Assembly (NCBI GenBank): GCA_028826165.1
Contig: JAPDFW010000103.1
Span: 759,501-823,500, forward strand
Source of the DNA: Anaeramoeba ignava
Taxonomy: Eukaryota > Metamonada > Anaeramoebidae
DNA length: 64,000 nucleotides
Direction of reading: 5' to 3'
This document shows positions 22,827 to 34,560 of this stretch, in pieces (within the stretch, counting starts at the first letter, position 1; each line of letters begins with the position of its first letter). Below the pieces are notes generated by a model that ran no database searches, was not told the origin of the DNA, and was given only the letters and a program-made list of their open reading frames with translations. A program made the translations under genes and the position numbers.

Positions 22827-25800
22827 TTATTTTTCCTTTCTTTTTTTGGATTTTCGAAATGATTTTTTTAATGATTTTTCAAATAATTCTCGAAATGAAT
22901 TTTGATTTGGTTTTTCATTTGAATCTTGAAATAATTTTCGAAATAAATTTTCTTTTGAATTTTCATTTGATTTTTGATTTGATTTTTCATTAGAATTTTC
23001 ATTTGATTTTTGGAATAATTTTTGAAATGAATCTTGAAATGAATTTTGACTTGATTTTTCATTAGAATTTTCATTTGAATTTTCATTTAAAAAATCTTCA
23101 TCTTCGAAAATTTTAAGTAATTTTTTTGGTTTCATTTCAGTATTTTTATTATATCTTCTTAATCTTTTATTTTCTGGAGAAATTTCATCAATAGAATTAA
23201 GATCAATTAAGTCACTATAATCAGATTTATTGTTAACTATTAAATCAGTATCGAAGTTATCACTTGAAGTTTCAATTAAATTTTTATTTGAAGATAAATT
23301 TTGTATTAATTCTTGGAATGAATTCATTCTTATTTTAAAACGATTTGTTGGAATATTATTAGAATCTTGTGAATTTTCAGCATCTGAATATTTTCCTTCA
23401 GAAATTCTTTTGTTTAACATTTCATTAAGTATTGGATGTTTTAGAATTTGCTCTGTATTTGGTCTTTTGTTTATATCTTTTTGTAATAACCAAATGATTA
23501 TATCTTTTAAATTTTGTGATCTAGATATTTTATATTCAAGTTTATCTGAATGATTTCTATTTAAGTCTTTGAAGAATGTTTTAGAAATTTCTGAAGGATT
23601 GAATGAATTTGATATATTATTTTGAATATCTTTTTGAATATCTTTTTGAATATCTTTTTGAATATCTTTTTGAATATTATTTTGAATATTATTTTGAATA
23701 TTATTTTGAATATTATTTTGAATATCTTTTTCAATATCTTTTTGAATATCTTTTTGAATATTATTTTGAATATCTTTTTGAATATCTTTTTGAATATCTT
23801 TTTGAATATCTTTTTATCTTTTGAATATCTTTTTGAATATTATTTTGAATATTATTTTGAATATTATTTTGAATATTATTTTGAATATTTTTTTGAATAT
23901 CTTTTTGAATATCTTTTTCAATATCTTTTTCAATATCTTTTTGAATATCTTCTTCATTATTTTTTTGTTGTTGAATATTTTCTTCATTATTTTTTTGTTG
24001 TTGAATATTATTTTGCATATCATCTCTCAATAAATTATTATCTGAAAATATATCTTCTTTATTAGAACCAATATTTCGTAAAATTTGCCATCCTTTCCCA
24101 GAAATAGGTAAATGAACATGTGAAGCCATTTCATAAATAGTAATTCCAAGACTAAAAATATCATTTAAAACATTAGCAACATTTTCAATTTCTGCTGTAT
24201 GATCAAAAAATTCAGGTGGAAGATATCGAGAATCTCCTTCTCGATCTATAATTTCATTTTGAGAACGCATTAATCCAAAATCTGCTAATTTCCAAAATTG
24301 ATTGTGTAAAAGAATATTTTCTGGTTTAACATCCAAATGAACCAAATTTGATGAATGAAGAAAATGAAGTCCCTAAATTGAATAAAAAAAGCACAAATTA
24401 TTTTCAAATATTATATTAAAAACTTTTCATTTTCAAGTTTGGAAAATTATTTGATAAAAATACCAATGTTATATCAAGTAAACAATCCCAAATTTCTTCT
24501 TCAGAAATTTTTGGATTTTTTTCAAGATAATTTTCTAAACTTCCTCCATTACAATAATCCATTTGAATATATAAATAACCTTGTTCTTGCCAAGCATTTA
24601 TAATTTTAAGAATATGACTTGAATAAATTGTTTGTTTTTTGGTTAATAATTTTATATTTCCAAATATTTCTTGATATTTTCTATATTTATCTCCTCGGCT
24701 TTGGAATTGTGATTTAGATTTTTTAATTGCGTAAATTTTATTATCTTTTATACGTTTTACTTGATATACAATTCCAAAAGATCCTTTTCCTATTTCTATT
24801 TTATTTGTAAAATCTTTTTCAAATGCTTTTTTTTTTAAATTTATAAATAAATTTTTAAATAAATTTTTAAATAAATTTTGAAATAAATATTTAAATAAAT
24901 TTTGAAATAAATTTAGAAATAAATTTTTAAATAAATCTTTAAATGAATTTTTAAATAAATTTTTAAATAAATTTTTAATTGAATTTATAAATAAATTTTA
25001 AATTGAATTTTAAATAAATTTATAAATAAATTTTGAAATAAATTTAATAATAAATTTTGAAATAAATTTAATAATAAATTTTGAAATAAATTTAATAATA
25101 AATTTTGAAATAAATTTAATAATAAATTTTGAAATAAATTTAATAAATTTTGAAATAAATTTAATAATAAATTTTGAAATAAATTTAATAATAAATTTTG
25201 AAATAAATTTAATAATAAATTTTGAAATAAATTTTCAAATAAATTTTTAAATAAATTTTTAAATAAAATTTGAAATAAATTTTTAAATAAATTTTGAAAT
25301 AAATTTATAATTGAATTTTTTAAATAAATTTATAATTAAATTTTTAAATAAATTCATAAATAAATTTATAAATAAATTTTTAAATAAATTTTTAAATAAA
25401 TTTTGAAATAAATTTTGAAATAAATTTTGAAATAAATTTATAATTAAATTTTTAAATAAATTTATAATTAAATTTTTAAATAAATTTATAATTAAATTTT
25501 TAAATAAATTTATAATTAAATTTTTAAATAAATTCATAAATAAATTTTTAAATAAATATTTAAATAAATTTAGAAATAAATTTTGAAATAAATTTAGAAA
25601 TAAATTTTGAAATAAATTTATAAATAAATTTATAAATAAATTTAATAATGAATTTTTAAATAAATTTAATAATAAATTTAATAATGAATTTATAATTGAA
25701 TTTAATAAATAAATTTAATAATAAATTTTTAAATAAATTTAATAATAAATTTTGAAATAAATTTTTAAATAAATTTTTAAATAAATTTTTAAATAAATTT

Positions 25801-26108
25801 TTAAATAAATTTTTAAATAAATTTTTAAATAAATTTTTAAATAAATTTTTAAATAAATTTCATTTTGAATTGTAAATTTAAATTCTTCTGAATAAGCATA
25901 AAATAATTTGCAATTAATAACTACATATTTCAGGTTGTTGTTCAGAAGAAAAAATAACTTCAGTTCCAAAATTAAAATCTCTTGTTTTTTTTGGATTTGG
26001 AGAAGGACAACTCATAATTTTAGATCGTCTTTTTGAAAAATAACTCTTTTTTGGTTTTGTTTTTGTTTTTTGAACAGTTGATGATTGAAATATTTTTTGT
26101 TGTGACAT
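22827..26108 (-). CDS. Wee1/Myt1-family protein kinase
   Basis: Exons 26108-25925, 24825-24464 and 24372-22827 join in frame. Wee1/Myt1 kinases phosphorylate CDKs to restrain mitotic entry. Visible: FEKDFTNKIEIGKGSFGIVY (Gly-rich loop), YAIKKSK (VAIK Lys), the Wee-like INAWQEQGYLYIQMDYCNGG, catalytic loop LVHLDVKPENILL (HxD), DFGL, EGDSRYLPPEF in place of APE, DIFSLGITIYEMA, LPISGKGWQILRNIG, and after a long insert the subdomain XI arginine in LLQKDINKRPNTEQILKHPIL. The insert at 23620-24030 is a KDIQ/NNIQ/QQKNNEE tract inside the catalytic C-lobe. It contains a 7-nt extra AAAAGAT at 23816-23822 that shifts frame, so as written the protein ends before subdomain XI; removing the shift restores the tail. 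The C-terminus is Asn/Ser/Glu/Lys-rich. Wee1-like call strong; Wee1 versus Myt1 open. Confidence 0.83.
23620..24030. repeat. 12-bp coding repeat inside the kinase gene
   Basis: The plus-strand unit GAATATCTTTTT, with variant GAATATTATTTT, encodes KDIQ or NNIQ on the minus strand, about thirty units in all. A unit junction at 23811-23826 carries 7 extra bases (ATCTTTT), which changes the reading frame. Confidence 0.9.
24835..25865. repeat. (AAATAAATTTTT)n array in kinase intron 1
   Basis: A degenerate 10-12 bp repeat (AAATAAATTT, with TGA/TAA/TAT linkers) forms almost all of the 1,099-bp first intron of the Wee1-like gene (24826-25924). Confidence 0.92.
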
Positions 26109-26692
26109 TTTGAAATTAAATTAAATTATAAATTTTAAAATAAATTGATTTAAAAAAATTATTTAGAAAAAAAAAGAAAAAATGAATTTTGTTTTTCTTT
26201 TTTTTTTGTTTTTTTTTCTTTTTGTTTTTAAACTGTTTTTTTTTTTATTTAAAATAATAATTACTCAACTTGATATTTAAATTATTCATTTTTTTTTTGT
26301 TTTGAATTTAAAATTTTTTATATAAAATTTTGTGAATACATTTTTATTAAAAGTTATTTAAAAGAATCAAAGAAAAACTTCATTTATATTTTTTTAAATT
26401 AAATTAATGGAATAGAATTTGAAAAAAAATGATTTTTTATGTTTAAAAAAAAAAGAAATTTTTTTTGTTTTCTTTTTTAAAAAATTATCTGTTAAAAATT
26501 ATTTAAAAAAAATTAATTTTAAATAAATAAATTAATAATAAAAATTTTTAGAAGAAAAAGATTTAATAACTTATTTATGAGGGAAATATTATAAAAGTAA
26601 TTCTCAAAAATGAAAAAAAATATCAAAAAAAAAAAACAACAAAAATTTTTTTCAATTTTTTTTCATTTTTTTTTTCATTTTTTTTTTCCGAA
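26109..26692. promoter_or_regulatory. Divergent intergenic region, kinase (-) and BAR-like (+)
   Basis: 584 bp of A+T-rich sequence with no gene. Poly-A/poly-T blocks lie at 26160-26250 on the kinase side, and a T-tract with repeated CATTTTTT lies at 26650-26690, directly before the ATG at 26693. Nothing else is recognised. Confidence 0.4.
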
Positions 26693-27879
26693 ATGATTAT
26701 AACTAAATTTAGATTAGAAAATATTCCAAATCCAAAACAATTAGATCTATTTCTTGTATTTCTTTTTTTAATTCAAATTAATCTTTATTTTAAAAAATTT
26801 AAAACAAAAACAAAAAAAGAAACAACTTAAACATTTAGAAAAAATGTTAAAATTATGTTTTCAACAAGAATTAACAGTTTATAAATTTGGGAATTTTTGG
26901 GAAAAAACACTTGAAAATACTTCATCTCATCAAATATTGTAACAATTAAAAAATCCAAATTCAAATTTTAATTCAAATTTTTTTATTTTAAAAATTCAAG
27001 TTCAAATACAATGAAAATTTTACAAGAATCAAAAAAAAATAATGAAGAATTTATCAAATCATTCGATCATTTTTGGGAATCTTTAAAGTGAACATTTATT
27101 TCAAATAAATAACAAAATTACAAAATAATTTAATTATTTTTATCAAATCAAAAAACGGAAAAAAAAATAGTAAAGTTTTGAATCAATATAATATTTTCCA
27201 AGAAACTCAAAATCAAGTGAATTTAGCAGAAAAATATTTCCATCAATTTGAAAATGCTGAAAATAATAAAAAAGAAAAATCTTTATATGCAAATAAAATT
27301 GGAGATCGTGATTTTGAAACAAAAATTAATACTGAAATTAATAGAGATCTCCATAAAAAAAATCAAGCAGAAAAAAGGTTTTTAAGATTGAAACAAATTA
27401 GATATCAAGCTGCTAAAAATTTTAAGAATTTTGAATTAAAAGCTTTTATAGAATGTTTTAAATTTATTTATAAAAAGATCTCTAAATATCTTCAAAATCA
27501 AAATATAATATATAAAAAGGAGCTTGAATTTTTAAATAATTGTGATTGTTTTCCAACTAATGAAATTGAAAATCAAAATCAACATCAACATAAACATAAA
27601 CATAAACTTAAGCATGAAAATAGGAAGAAAATTCAAAATCAAAATGAAAATGAAAATATAAATAAAATTCAAAATCAAAATCAAAATCAAAATCAAAATC
27701 AAAATGAAAATATAAATGAAAATCAAAATCAAAATCAAAATCAAAATGAAAATGAAAATGAAATGAAAATGAAATTGAAAATGAAAATGAAAATGAAAAT
27801 CAAAATGAAAATCAAAATGAAAATCAAAATCAAAATCAAACCAAAATCAAAATCAAAATCAAAATCAAAATCAAAATGA
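26693..27879 (+). CDS. Helical, possibly BAR-domain protein running into a microsatellite-coded tail
   Basis: Exons 26693-26755, 26820-26938, 27001-27087 and 27171-27879 join in frame. The product is mostly helical (KQLKHLEKMLKLCFQQELTV, NEEFIKSFDHFWESLNKVL, VNLAEKYFHQFENAENNKK). Its last helical stretch (LKAFIECFKFIYKKISKYLQ) resembles the end of Vps5/SNX-type BAR domains, where a Glu/Phe-rich helix ends in a membrane-bending coiled coil. No PX domain precedes it. Function is unknown; a BAR role is a guess. From ~27,560 the frame is coded by CAAAAT/GAAAAT hexamers (Gln-Asn, Glu-Asn). A missing base at 27760-27764 switches this to Met-Lys, then Lys-Ser and a stop at 27879. A further 1.2-kb Gln/Asn/Glu frame follows at 27876-29087 and may be the true tail if the shifts are assembly errors. 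Confidence 0.5.
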
Positions 27880-29125
27880 AAATGAAAATGAAGAAAAAAT
27901 TGAAAATCAAAATCAAAATGAAAATCAAAATGAAGAAAAAATTGAAAATGAAAATCAAAATCAAAATCAAAATCAAAATCAAAATGAAGAAAAAATTGAA
28001 AATCAAAATGAAAATGAAAATGAAAATGAAAATGAAAATCAAAATCAAAATCAAAATCAAAATCAAAATCAAAATCCAAAATCAAAATCAAAATCAAAAT
28101 CAAAATGAAAATGAAAATATAAATAAAATTCAAAATCAAATTCAAAATCAAATTCAAAATGAAGAAAAAATTGAAAATGAAAATGGAAATGAAAATCAAA
28201 ATGGAAATGAAAATCAAAATCAAAATCAAAATCAAAATGAAAATCAAATCCAAAATGAAGATGAAAATATAAATCAAAATCAAAATGAAAATGAAAATGA
28301 AAATGAAAATGTAGAAAAAATTGAAAATGAAAATCAAAATCAAAATGGAAATGAAAATCAAAATGAAGAAAAAAATGAAGAAAAAATTGAAAATGAAAAT
28401 GAAGATGAAAATCAAAATGAAAATCAAAATCAAAATCAAAATCAAAATCAAAATGAAAATCAAATCCAAAATGAAGATGAAAATATAAATCAAAATCAAA
28501 ATGAAATTGAAAATGAAAATGAAAATGAAATTGGAAATGAAAATGAAAATCAAAATCAAAATCAAAATCAAAATCAAAATCAAAATGAAAATCAAAATCA
28601 AAATCAAAATCAAAATCAAAATCAAAATCAAAATCAAAATCAAAATCAAAATCAAAATCAAAATGAAAATCAAAATGAAAATCAAAATGAAAATCAAAAT
28701 CAAAATCAAAATCAAAATCAAAATGAAAATGAAATTGGAAATGAAAATGAAAATGAAAATGAAAATCAAAATGAAAATGAAAATGTAGAAAAAATTGGAA
28801 ATGAAAATGAAAATAAAAATGAAAATGAAAATGAAAATGGAAATGAAAATCAAAATGAAGAAAAAATTGAAAATGAAAATGAAAATGAAAATGGAAATGA
28901 AAATGAAAATGGAAATGAAAATCAAAATGAAGAAAAAATTGAAAATGAAAATGAAAATGAAAATCAAATTGAAAATGAAAATGAAAATGAAAATCAAATT
29001 CAAAATCAAAATGGAAATGAAAATCAAAATCAAAATCAAAATGAAATTGAAAATGAAAATGAAAATCAAAATCAAAATCAAAATTAAAATCAAAATCAAA
29101 ATCAAAATAAAAATAAAAATGAAAA
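27640..29125. repeat. Giant (AAAATC/AAAATG)n hexamer array
   Basis: About 1.5 kb of CAAAAT/GAAAAT units with GAAGAAAAAATTGAAAATG and TAGAAAAAATTG punctuation. The punctuation, repeated at least eight times, encodes EEKIENEN in one plus-strand frame, which suggests past coding selection. Three length slips lie at ~27760 (-1), ~27840 (-1) and ~28074 (+1). Confidence 0.9.
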
Positions 29126-29129
29126 ATAA

Positions 29130-29530
29130 GAATAAGTTTAATTTAATATTTAATTTATAAATTAATTTAAAAATATAATTTAATATTTAATTCCATGTTT
29201 AAAATAATAATTTAATGTTTTAGATTTAAATATTTTATTATTTAAATATTTAACATAAAAATATAAAAAATAAGAATAAATTTAATTTAATATCTAATTT
29301 ATAAATTAATTTAAAAATATAATTTAATATTTAATTTTATGTTTAAAATAATAATTTATTGTTTTAGATTTAAATATTTTATTATTTAAATATTTAACAT
29401 AAAAATATAAAAAATAAGAATAGATTTAATTTAATATTTAATTTATAAATTAATTTAAAAATATAATTTAATATTTAATTTTATTATTAAAATAATATTT
29501 TAATGTTTTAGATTTAAATATTTTTATTTT
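29130..29530. repeat. ~145-bp satellite, upstream block (three units)
   Basis: The marker TGTTTTAGATTTAAATATTT recurs near 29215, 29360 and 29501. Each unit also has AATTTAATATTTAATTTATAA and ATATTTAACATAAAAATATA. The same satellite resumes at 31255 after the first BTB-TLDc gene. Confidence 0.93.
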
Positions 29531-29565
29531 TAAATTCCAATTTTTTTTTTCATTTTTTTCCTTTT
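29530..29565 (+). promoter_or_regulatory. T-tract/CATTTTTTCC element before BTB-TLDc copy 1
   Basis: TTTTTTTTTTCATTTTTTCC followed by TTTTTAAAAACA precedes the ATG at 29597. The same phrase precedes the second copy at 32338-32372, so the duplication included the promoter. Confidence 0.45.
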
Positions 29566-29596
29566 TAAAAACAAAAAACACAAAACAAAAAACAAA

Positions 29597-31116
29597 ATGA
29601 ATAACAATAATAACAATAATAACCAAATTGCAAATGCAAATCAAAATCAAAATCGAAATGAAATGAAAAATTTAGAAAAAAAAGTAACAAAAAATTTAAT
29701 TGAAAATTATTCAAACCTTTTAAATGGAAATTCATTTAAAGATTTTTCAATTTTTGTTGAGAATGAATCAAATCCTTTTGAAATTAAAGTTCATAAATCA
29801 ATTTTATGTTCAAGATCTCCTTTTTTTAATAAGTTTTTAAAAGAACAAAACGATATTGATAAGATTTTTTAAATCAATTTAATAAAAAAGAAATGGAATC
29901 AATTTTGAGTTATATTTATTATGGAAATATTTCTTTTAAGAAAAAAGAAAATCTTCTTCAATTAATGGAAATTTCAATTTATTTTAAATTAAATTTATTG
30001 AAAGAAATTATTCAAAAAAAAATTCCAAATTCAATTAATTATTCAAATTTTTTCCAATTTTTTTTCCAAAATCGAAATTTAAATTCAAATGAAATTGAAA
30101 TAAAATGCTTTGAATTAATAAATCAAAATTTTTCCCAAATTCAGAATAATGAGAATTTATTCAATTTAACTCAAGAAGAAATTATCAAATTTATTCAATT
30201 TAAACAAGAAAAAAAAGAAATTTTTCAATTTGATTTTTTTCAATTTTTAAATAATTGGATTGGAAAAAGAAATGAAAGATTAACAAGAAAGAAATATGAA
30301 AACAAAATGAATGCAAAGCAAAGATTATTTCATTCTTTTTTTTCATTATTTGATAAAGATTCAATTTCAACACAAGTTTTTTCTCAATTAAAACAATTTA
30401 ATATTTTTTTTCCCAAATCTTTTTTAATTGATCTTCAAAACACAGATAGAGCAGAAAATGAACAAATGAAAATTGAAATTAAAGATAAAAATAGAGAAAT
30501 TGAGAGAATGAAACCATTTTTTGATCAATATCATAGCGAAAAAATCAAAAAGAATTTTCCTAAATTTTCAGATTCAAGAATTATTAAAGATATTGAATAT
30601 GTTAAGAAATTACAAGAATGGATAAATGATAATAAGTTTATTTCTAAAATGAAAAAAGGATTTTCAGCAAAAAGAGATGGATTTGATTCTCAAAACTGGC
30701 ATAAAGCAGTTGATTGGAAAGGAAAAACATTAATTATTATCAAAACAAAAGATAATTTTATTTTTGGAGGTTTTACTCAAGTTGGATTTAATGGAAATAC
30801 AAATCAATTCATTAATGATTCAAATGCATTTATTTTTTCATTAAGAAATGATAAAGGGGATAGAATTCCTGCAAAGTTTACAATTAAACAAAGTCGAGAA
30901 AGAGATTCAATTTATTCTAATTTAAGTTATGGTCCAACTTTTGGTGCTGGATGGGATTTTGGTTTAGATTCTAATTTACAACCTGGTTATTCAAATTTTG
31001 GTAATAGTTATAATCTACCTAATGGAATAACTCAAGGAACAAATGAAGCTAATAGTTATTTAGCTGGTTCTTATAATAAATGGGTTGTTGATGAACTTGA
31101 ATCTTATTTCATTTAA
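29597..31116 (+). CDS. BTB-BACK-TLDc protein, copy 1 (one frame break)
   Basis: A BTB/POZ domain opens after an Asn-rich leader (NSFKDFSIFVEN, IKVHKSILCSRSPFF, then MESILSYIYYGNI after the break). A BACK-like helical region follows (ISIYFKLNLLKEIIQKKI, CFELINQNFSQI). After a short coiled coil comes a complete TLDc domain: GFSAKRDGFDSQNWHKAVD, GKTLIIIKTKDNFIFGGFT, AFIFSLRNDKGDRIPAKFTI, GPTFGAGWDFG, then GTNEANSYLAGSYNKWVVDE and ESYF at the C-terminus. BTB proteins can recruit CUL3 ligases; TLDc proteins bind the V-ATPase or protect from oxidative stress in other eukaryotes. Here function is inferred only from domains. At 29865-29872 the frame hits TTTTAA; adding one T to the T6 run restores FLNQFNKKEMES. 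The second copy has the same break. No intron solution was found. Confidence 0.8.
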
Positions 31117-31249
31117 AAAATTAATTAATAATAAGAAAATCAAACTTTTTTTTAATTTTTTTTTCAAAATTTAATTCAATTTTAATTTACTTTTAATCAA
31201 ATTAATTTCTTTAAAATAATAAATAAGAAACAAATCCTTAAAATTTATT

Positions 31250-32025
31250 ATTAAAATAATAATTTATTGTTTTAGATTTAAATATTTTATTATTTAAATA
31301 TTTAACATATAAATATAAAAAATAAAAATAGATTTAATTTAATATTTAATTTATAAATTAATTTAAAAATATAATTTAGTATTTAATTTTATTATTAAAA
31401 TAATAATTTAATGTTTTAGATTTAAATATTTTATTATTTAAATATTTAACATATAAATATAAAAATAAGAATAGATTTTAATTTAATATTTAATTTATAA
31501 ATCAATTTAAAAATATAATTTAATATTTAATTTTATTATTAAAATAATAATTTATTGTTTTAGATTTAAATATTTTATTATTTAAATATTTAACATATAA
31601 ATATAAAAATAAGAATAGATTTAATTTAATATTTAATTTATAAATTAATTTAAAAATATAATTTAATATTTAATTTTATTATTAAAATAATAATTTAATG
31701 TTTTAGATTTAAATATTTTATTATTTAAAATATTTAACATAAAAATATAAAAAAATAAAAATAGGTTTAATTTAATATTTAATTTATAAATTAATTTAAA
31801 AATATAATTTAATATTTAATTTTATTTTTAAAATAATAATTTAATGTTTTAGATTTAAATATTTTATTATTTAAATATTTAACATATAAATATAAAAAAT
31901 AAAAATAGATTTAATTTAATATTTAATTTATAAATCAATTTAAAAATATAATTTAATATTTAATTTTATGTTTAAAATAATAATTTATTGTTTTAGATTT
32001 AAATATTTTATTATTTAAAAATATT
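31250..32025. repeat. ~145-bp satellite, downstream block (about six units)
   Basis: The same marker TGTTTTAGATTTAAATATTT occurs near 31267, 31413, 31556, 31698, 31845 and 31989. With the upstream block it brackets BTB-TLDc copy 1. The remainder of 31117-32404 is A+T-rich with no gene. Confidence 0.93.
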
Positions 32026-32404
32026 TTGAAAATTGATTTTTGAAATTAAAATTTTATCTTTTTTTTGAATTAAATTGAATTAATATTAATTTGGAAATTT
32101 GTTTTTAAATTTAAATTTATTTAATTTTAATAATTTTTAAATTAAAAAATTAAATTAAAAATTAAATTAAAATAATTTTCCTTTTTTTTAATAAAAAATT
32201 AATAAAAATAATAATTTATTAATAAATTAATTTAAAATAATAAATTAAAAAGAAAATTAAATTAATTATTAATTTAAATTTATTCTTATTTTTATATTTT
32301 TATTTATTTTCAAAAATCCACTTTTTTTTATTTTTAAATTTTTTTTCATTTTTTTCCTTTTTTTAAAAACACCAAAACACAAAACAAAAACACAAAAACA
32401 CAAA

Positions 32405-34110
32405 ATGGATAATGTAAAAATAACCATAATAACAATAACAATAACCAAATTCAAAATGCAAACAAAAACAAAAACAAAATCAAAATGCAAATCAAAATCG
32501 AAAATCGAAATGAAAATGAAATGAAAAATTTAGAAAAAAAAGTAACAAAAAATTTAATTAAAAGATTATTCAAACCTTTTAAATGGAAATTCATTTAAAG
32601 ATTTTTCAATTTTTGTTGAGAATAAATCAAATCCTTTTGAAATTAAAGTTCATAAATCAATTTTATCTTCAAGATCTCCTTTTTTTAATGAATCATTAAG
32701 GCAAGAATCTCTTTCTATTTCTTTTTAAATCAATTTAATAAAAAAGAAATGGAATCAATTTTGAGTTATATTTATTATGGAAATATTTCTTTTGAGAATC
32801 AAGAAAATCTTATCCAATTATTGGAAATTTCAATTTATTTTAAATTAAATTTATTGAAAGAAATTATTCAAAAAAAAATTTTAAATTCAATTAATTATTC
32901 AAATTTTTTCCAATTTTTATTCCAAAATCGAAATTTAAAATCAAATGAAATTGAAATAAAATGTTTTGAATTAATAAATCAAAATTTTTCCCAAATTCAA
33001 AATAATGAGAATTTATTCAATTTAACTCAAGAAGAAATTATCAAATTTATTCAATTTAAACAAGAAAAAAAAGAAATTTTTCAATTTGATTTTTTTCAAT
33101 TTTTTAAATAATTGGATTAAAAAGAAATTAAATCATTAAAATTAAGGAAATATGAAAACAAAATGAATGCAAAGCAAAGATTATTTCATTCTTTTTTTTC
33201 GTTATTTGATAAAGATTCAATTTCAAAACAAGTTTTTTCTCAATTAAAACAATTTAATTTTTTTCTTCCAAAATCTTTTTTAATTAATCTTGAAAAAAAA
33301 ATTGGAAAAGAAAATGAAGAAAAAGATAAGAAAATTAAGACATTTGAATCTGAAACTCACAAATTGAAGAAAGAAAATCAAGATAAAAACAAAGAAATTG
33401 AAGATAAAAACAAAGAAATTGAAAAGAAAGATAAAATTCTCAAACAAAAAGAGAAAGAAAATAAAGATATGAAACCTATTTTTGATAAATATCGAGATCA
33501 ATACCAAAAAGATTTGGAATTTGAAAAGAAAATGGAAGAAATCAAAAAGAATTTTCCTCAATTTTCAGATTCAAGAATTATTAAAGATATTGAATATGTT
33601 AAGAAATTACAAGAATGGATAAATGATAATGATTTTTTTTCTAAAATGAAAAAAGGATTTTCAGCAAAAAGAGATGGATTTAATTCTCAAAATTGGCATA
33701 AAGCAGTTGATGGAAAAGGAAAAACATTAATTATTATCAAAACAAAACAAAATTTTATTTTTGGAGGTTTTACTCAAGTTGGATTTAAACATTCAAATGG
33801 AGAATACAGTAATGATTCAAATGCATTTATTTTTTCATTAAGAAATGATAAAGGGGATAGAATACCTGCAAAGTTTACAATTAAACAACCTCAATATGCA
33901 ATTCTTTCTGCTTTAAGTAATGGTCCAACTTTTGGTTATGCTGGACATGATTTTAATTTAAATTCCAATTTACAACCTGGTTATTCAAATATTGGTCATA
34001 GTTATAATCTACCTAATGGAATAACTCAAGGAACAAATGAAGCTCAAAGTTATTTAGCTGGTTCTTATTCTTCATGGGTTGTTGATGAAGTTGAATCTTA
34101 TTTCATTTAA
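32405..34110 (+). pseudogene. BTB-BACK-TLDc protein, copy 2 (several frame breaks)
   Basis: A tandem paralogue of copy 1, closely similar over most of its length including the promoter. Lesions compared with copy 1: the leader frame from ATG 32405 runs to a stop; an extra base lies in AATTAAAAGATT near 32565; the shared TTTTAA break lies at ~32723-32730; and a T5 run is T6 at 33100-33105, breaking the BACK region. The 3' part (33163-34110, 315 residues) is fully open and carries a 50-residue longer Lys/Glu coiled coil than copy 1 plus an intact TLDc (SSWVVDEVESYF end). The TLDc half shows no decay, so this may be a recent pseudogene, a gene with assembly indels, or a truncated TLDc protein started internally. 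Confidence 0.65.
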
Positions 34111-34560
34111 AAAATTAATTAATAATAAGAAAATCAAACTTTTTTTTTTAAATTTTTTTTTTTCAAAATTTAATTCAATTTTAATTTACTTTTAATCAAA
34201 TTACTTTCTTTAAATTAATAAATAAGAAACAAATTTAATTTTAAATAATTTAATTTTAATTTAAAATATTTATTAAAAATTTAATTAATAAAAATAATCT
34301 AAAAAAAAAAAATAATAAATTTTAAAAAAATTGAATATTTTTAATATAATAAATAAAAATAAAAATTGAAAATAGAAATTAATAATAATTAAATTTAAAT
34401 TCATTAATTAAAATATTAAAATAAAAAAAAATCAAATAAAATTTATTATTAATTAATATTTAAATATTAATAAATTATAATCAAAATCAAAAAAATAGAA
34501 TAATTAGTAAATTATTTTTAGAAAGTTTATCTTATTCAATCATGTTAAATTCAATTTATT
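34111..34560. other. A+T-rich spacer after BTB-TLDc copy 2
   Basis: No gene is recognised. AATAAT and TTTAAATA words are frequent. The first ~100 bases match the 3' flank of copy 1 (AAAAAATTAATTAATAATAA then AGAAAATCAAAC), marking the right edge of the duplicated segment. Confidence 0.5.

Noticed and set aside
27532-29105. 454-residue Ile/Phe/Leu frame on the minus strand
   Set aside because: Reverse reading of AAAATC hexamers; such arrays lack stops in one or two reverse phases by chance of unit sequence.
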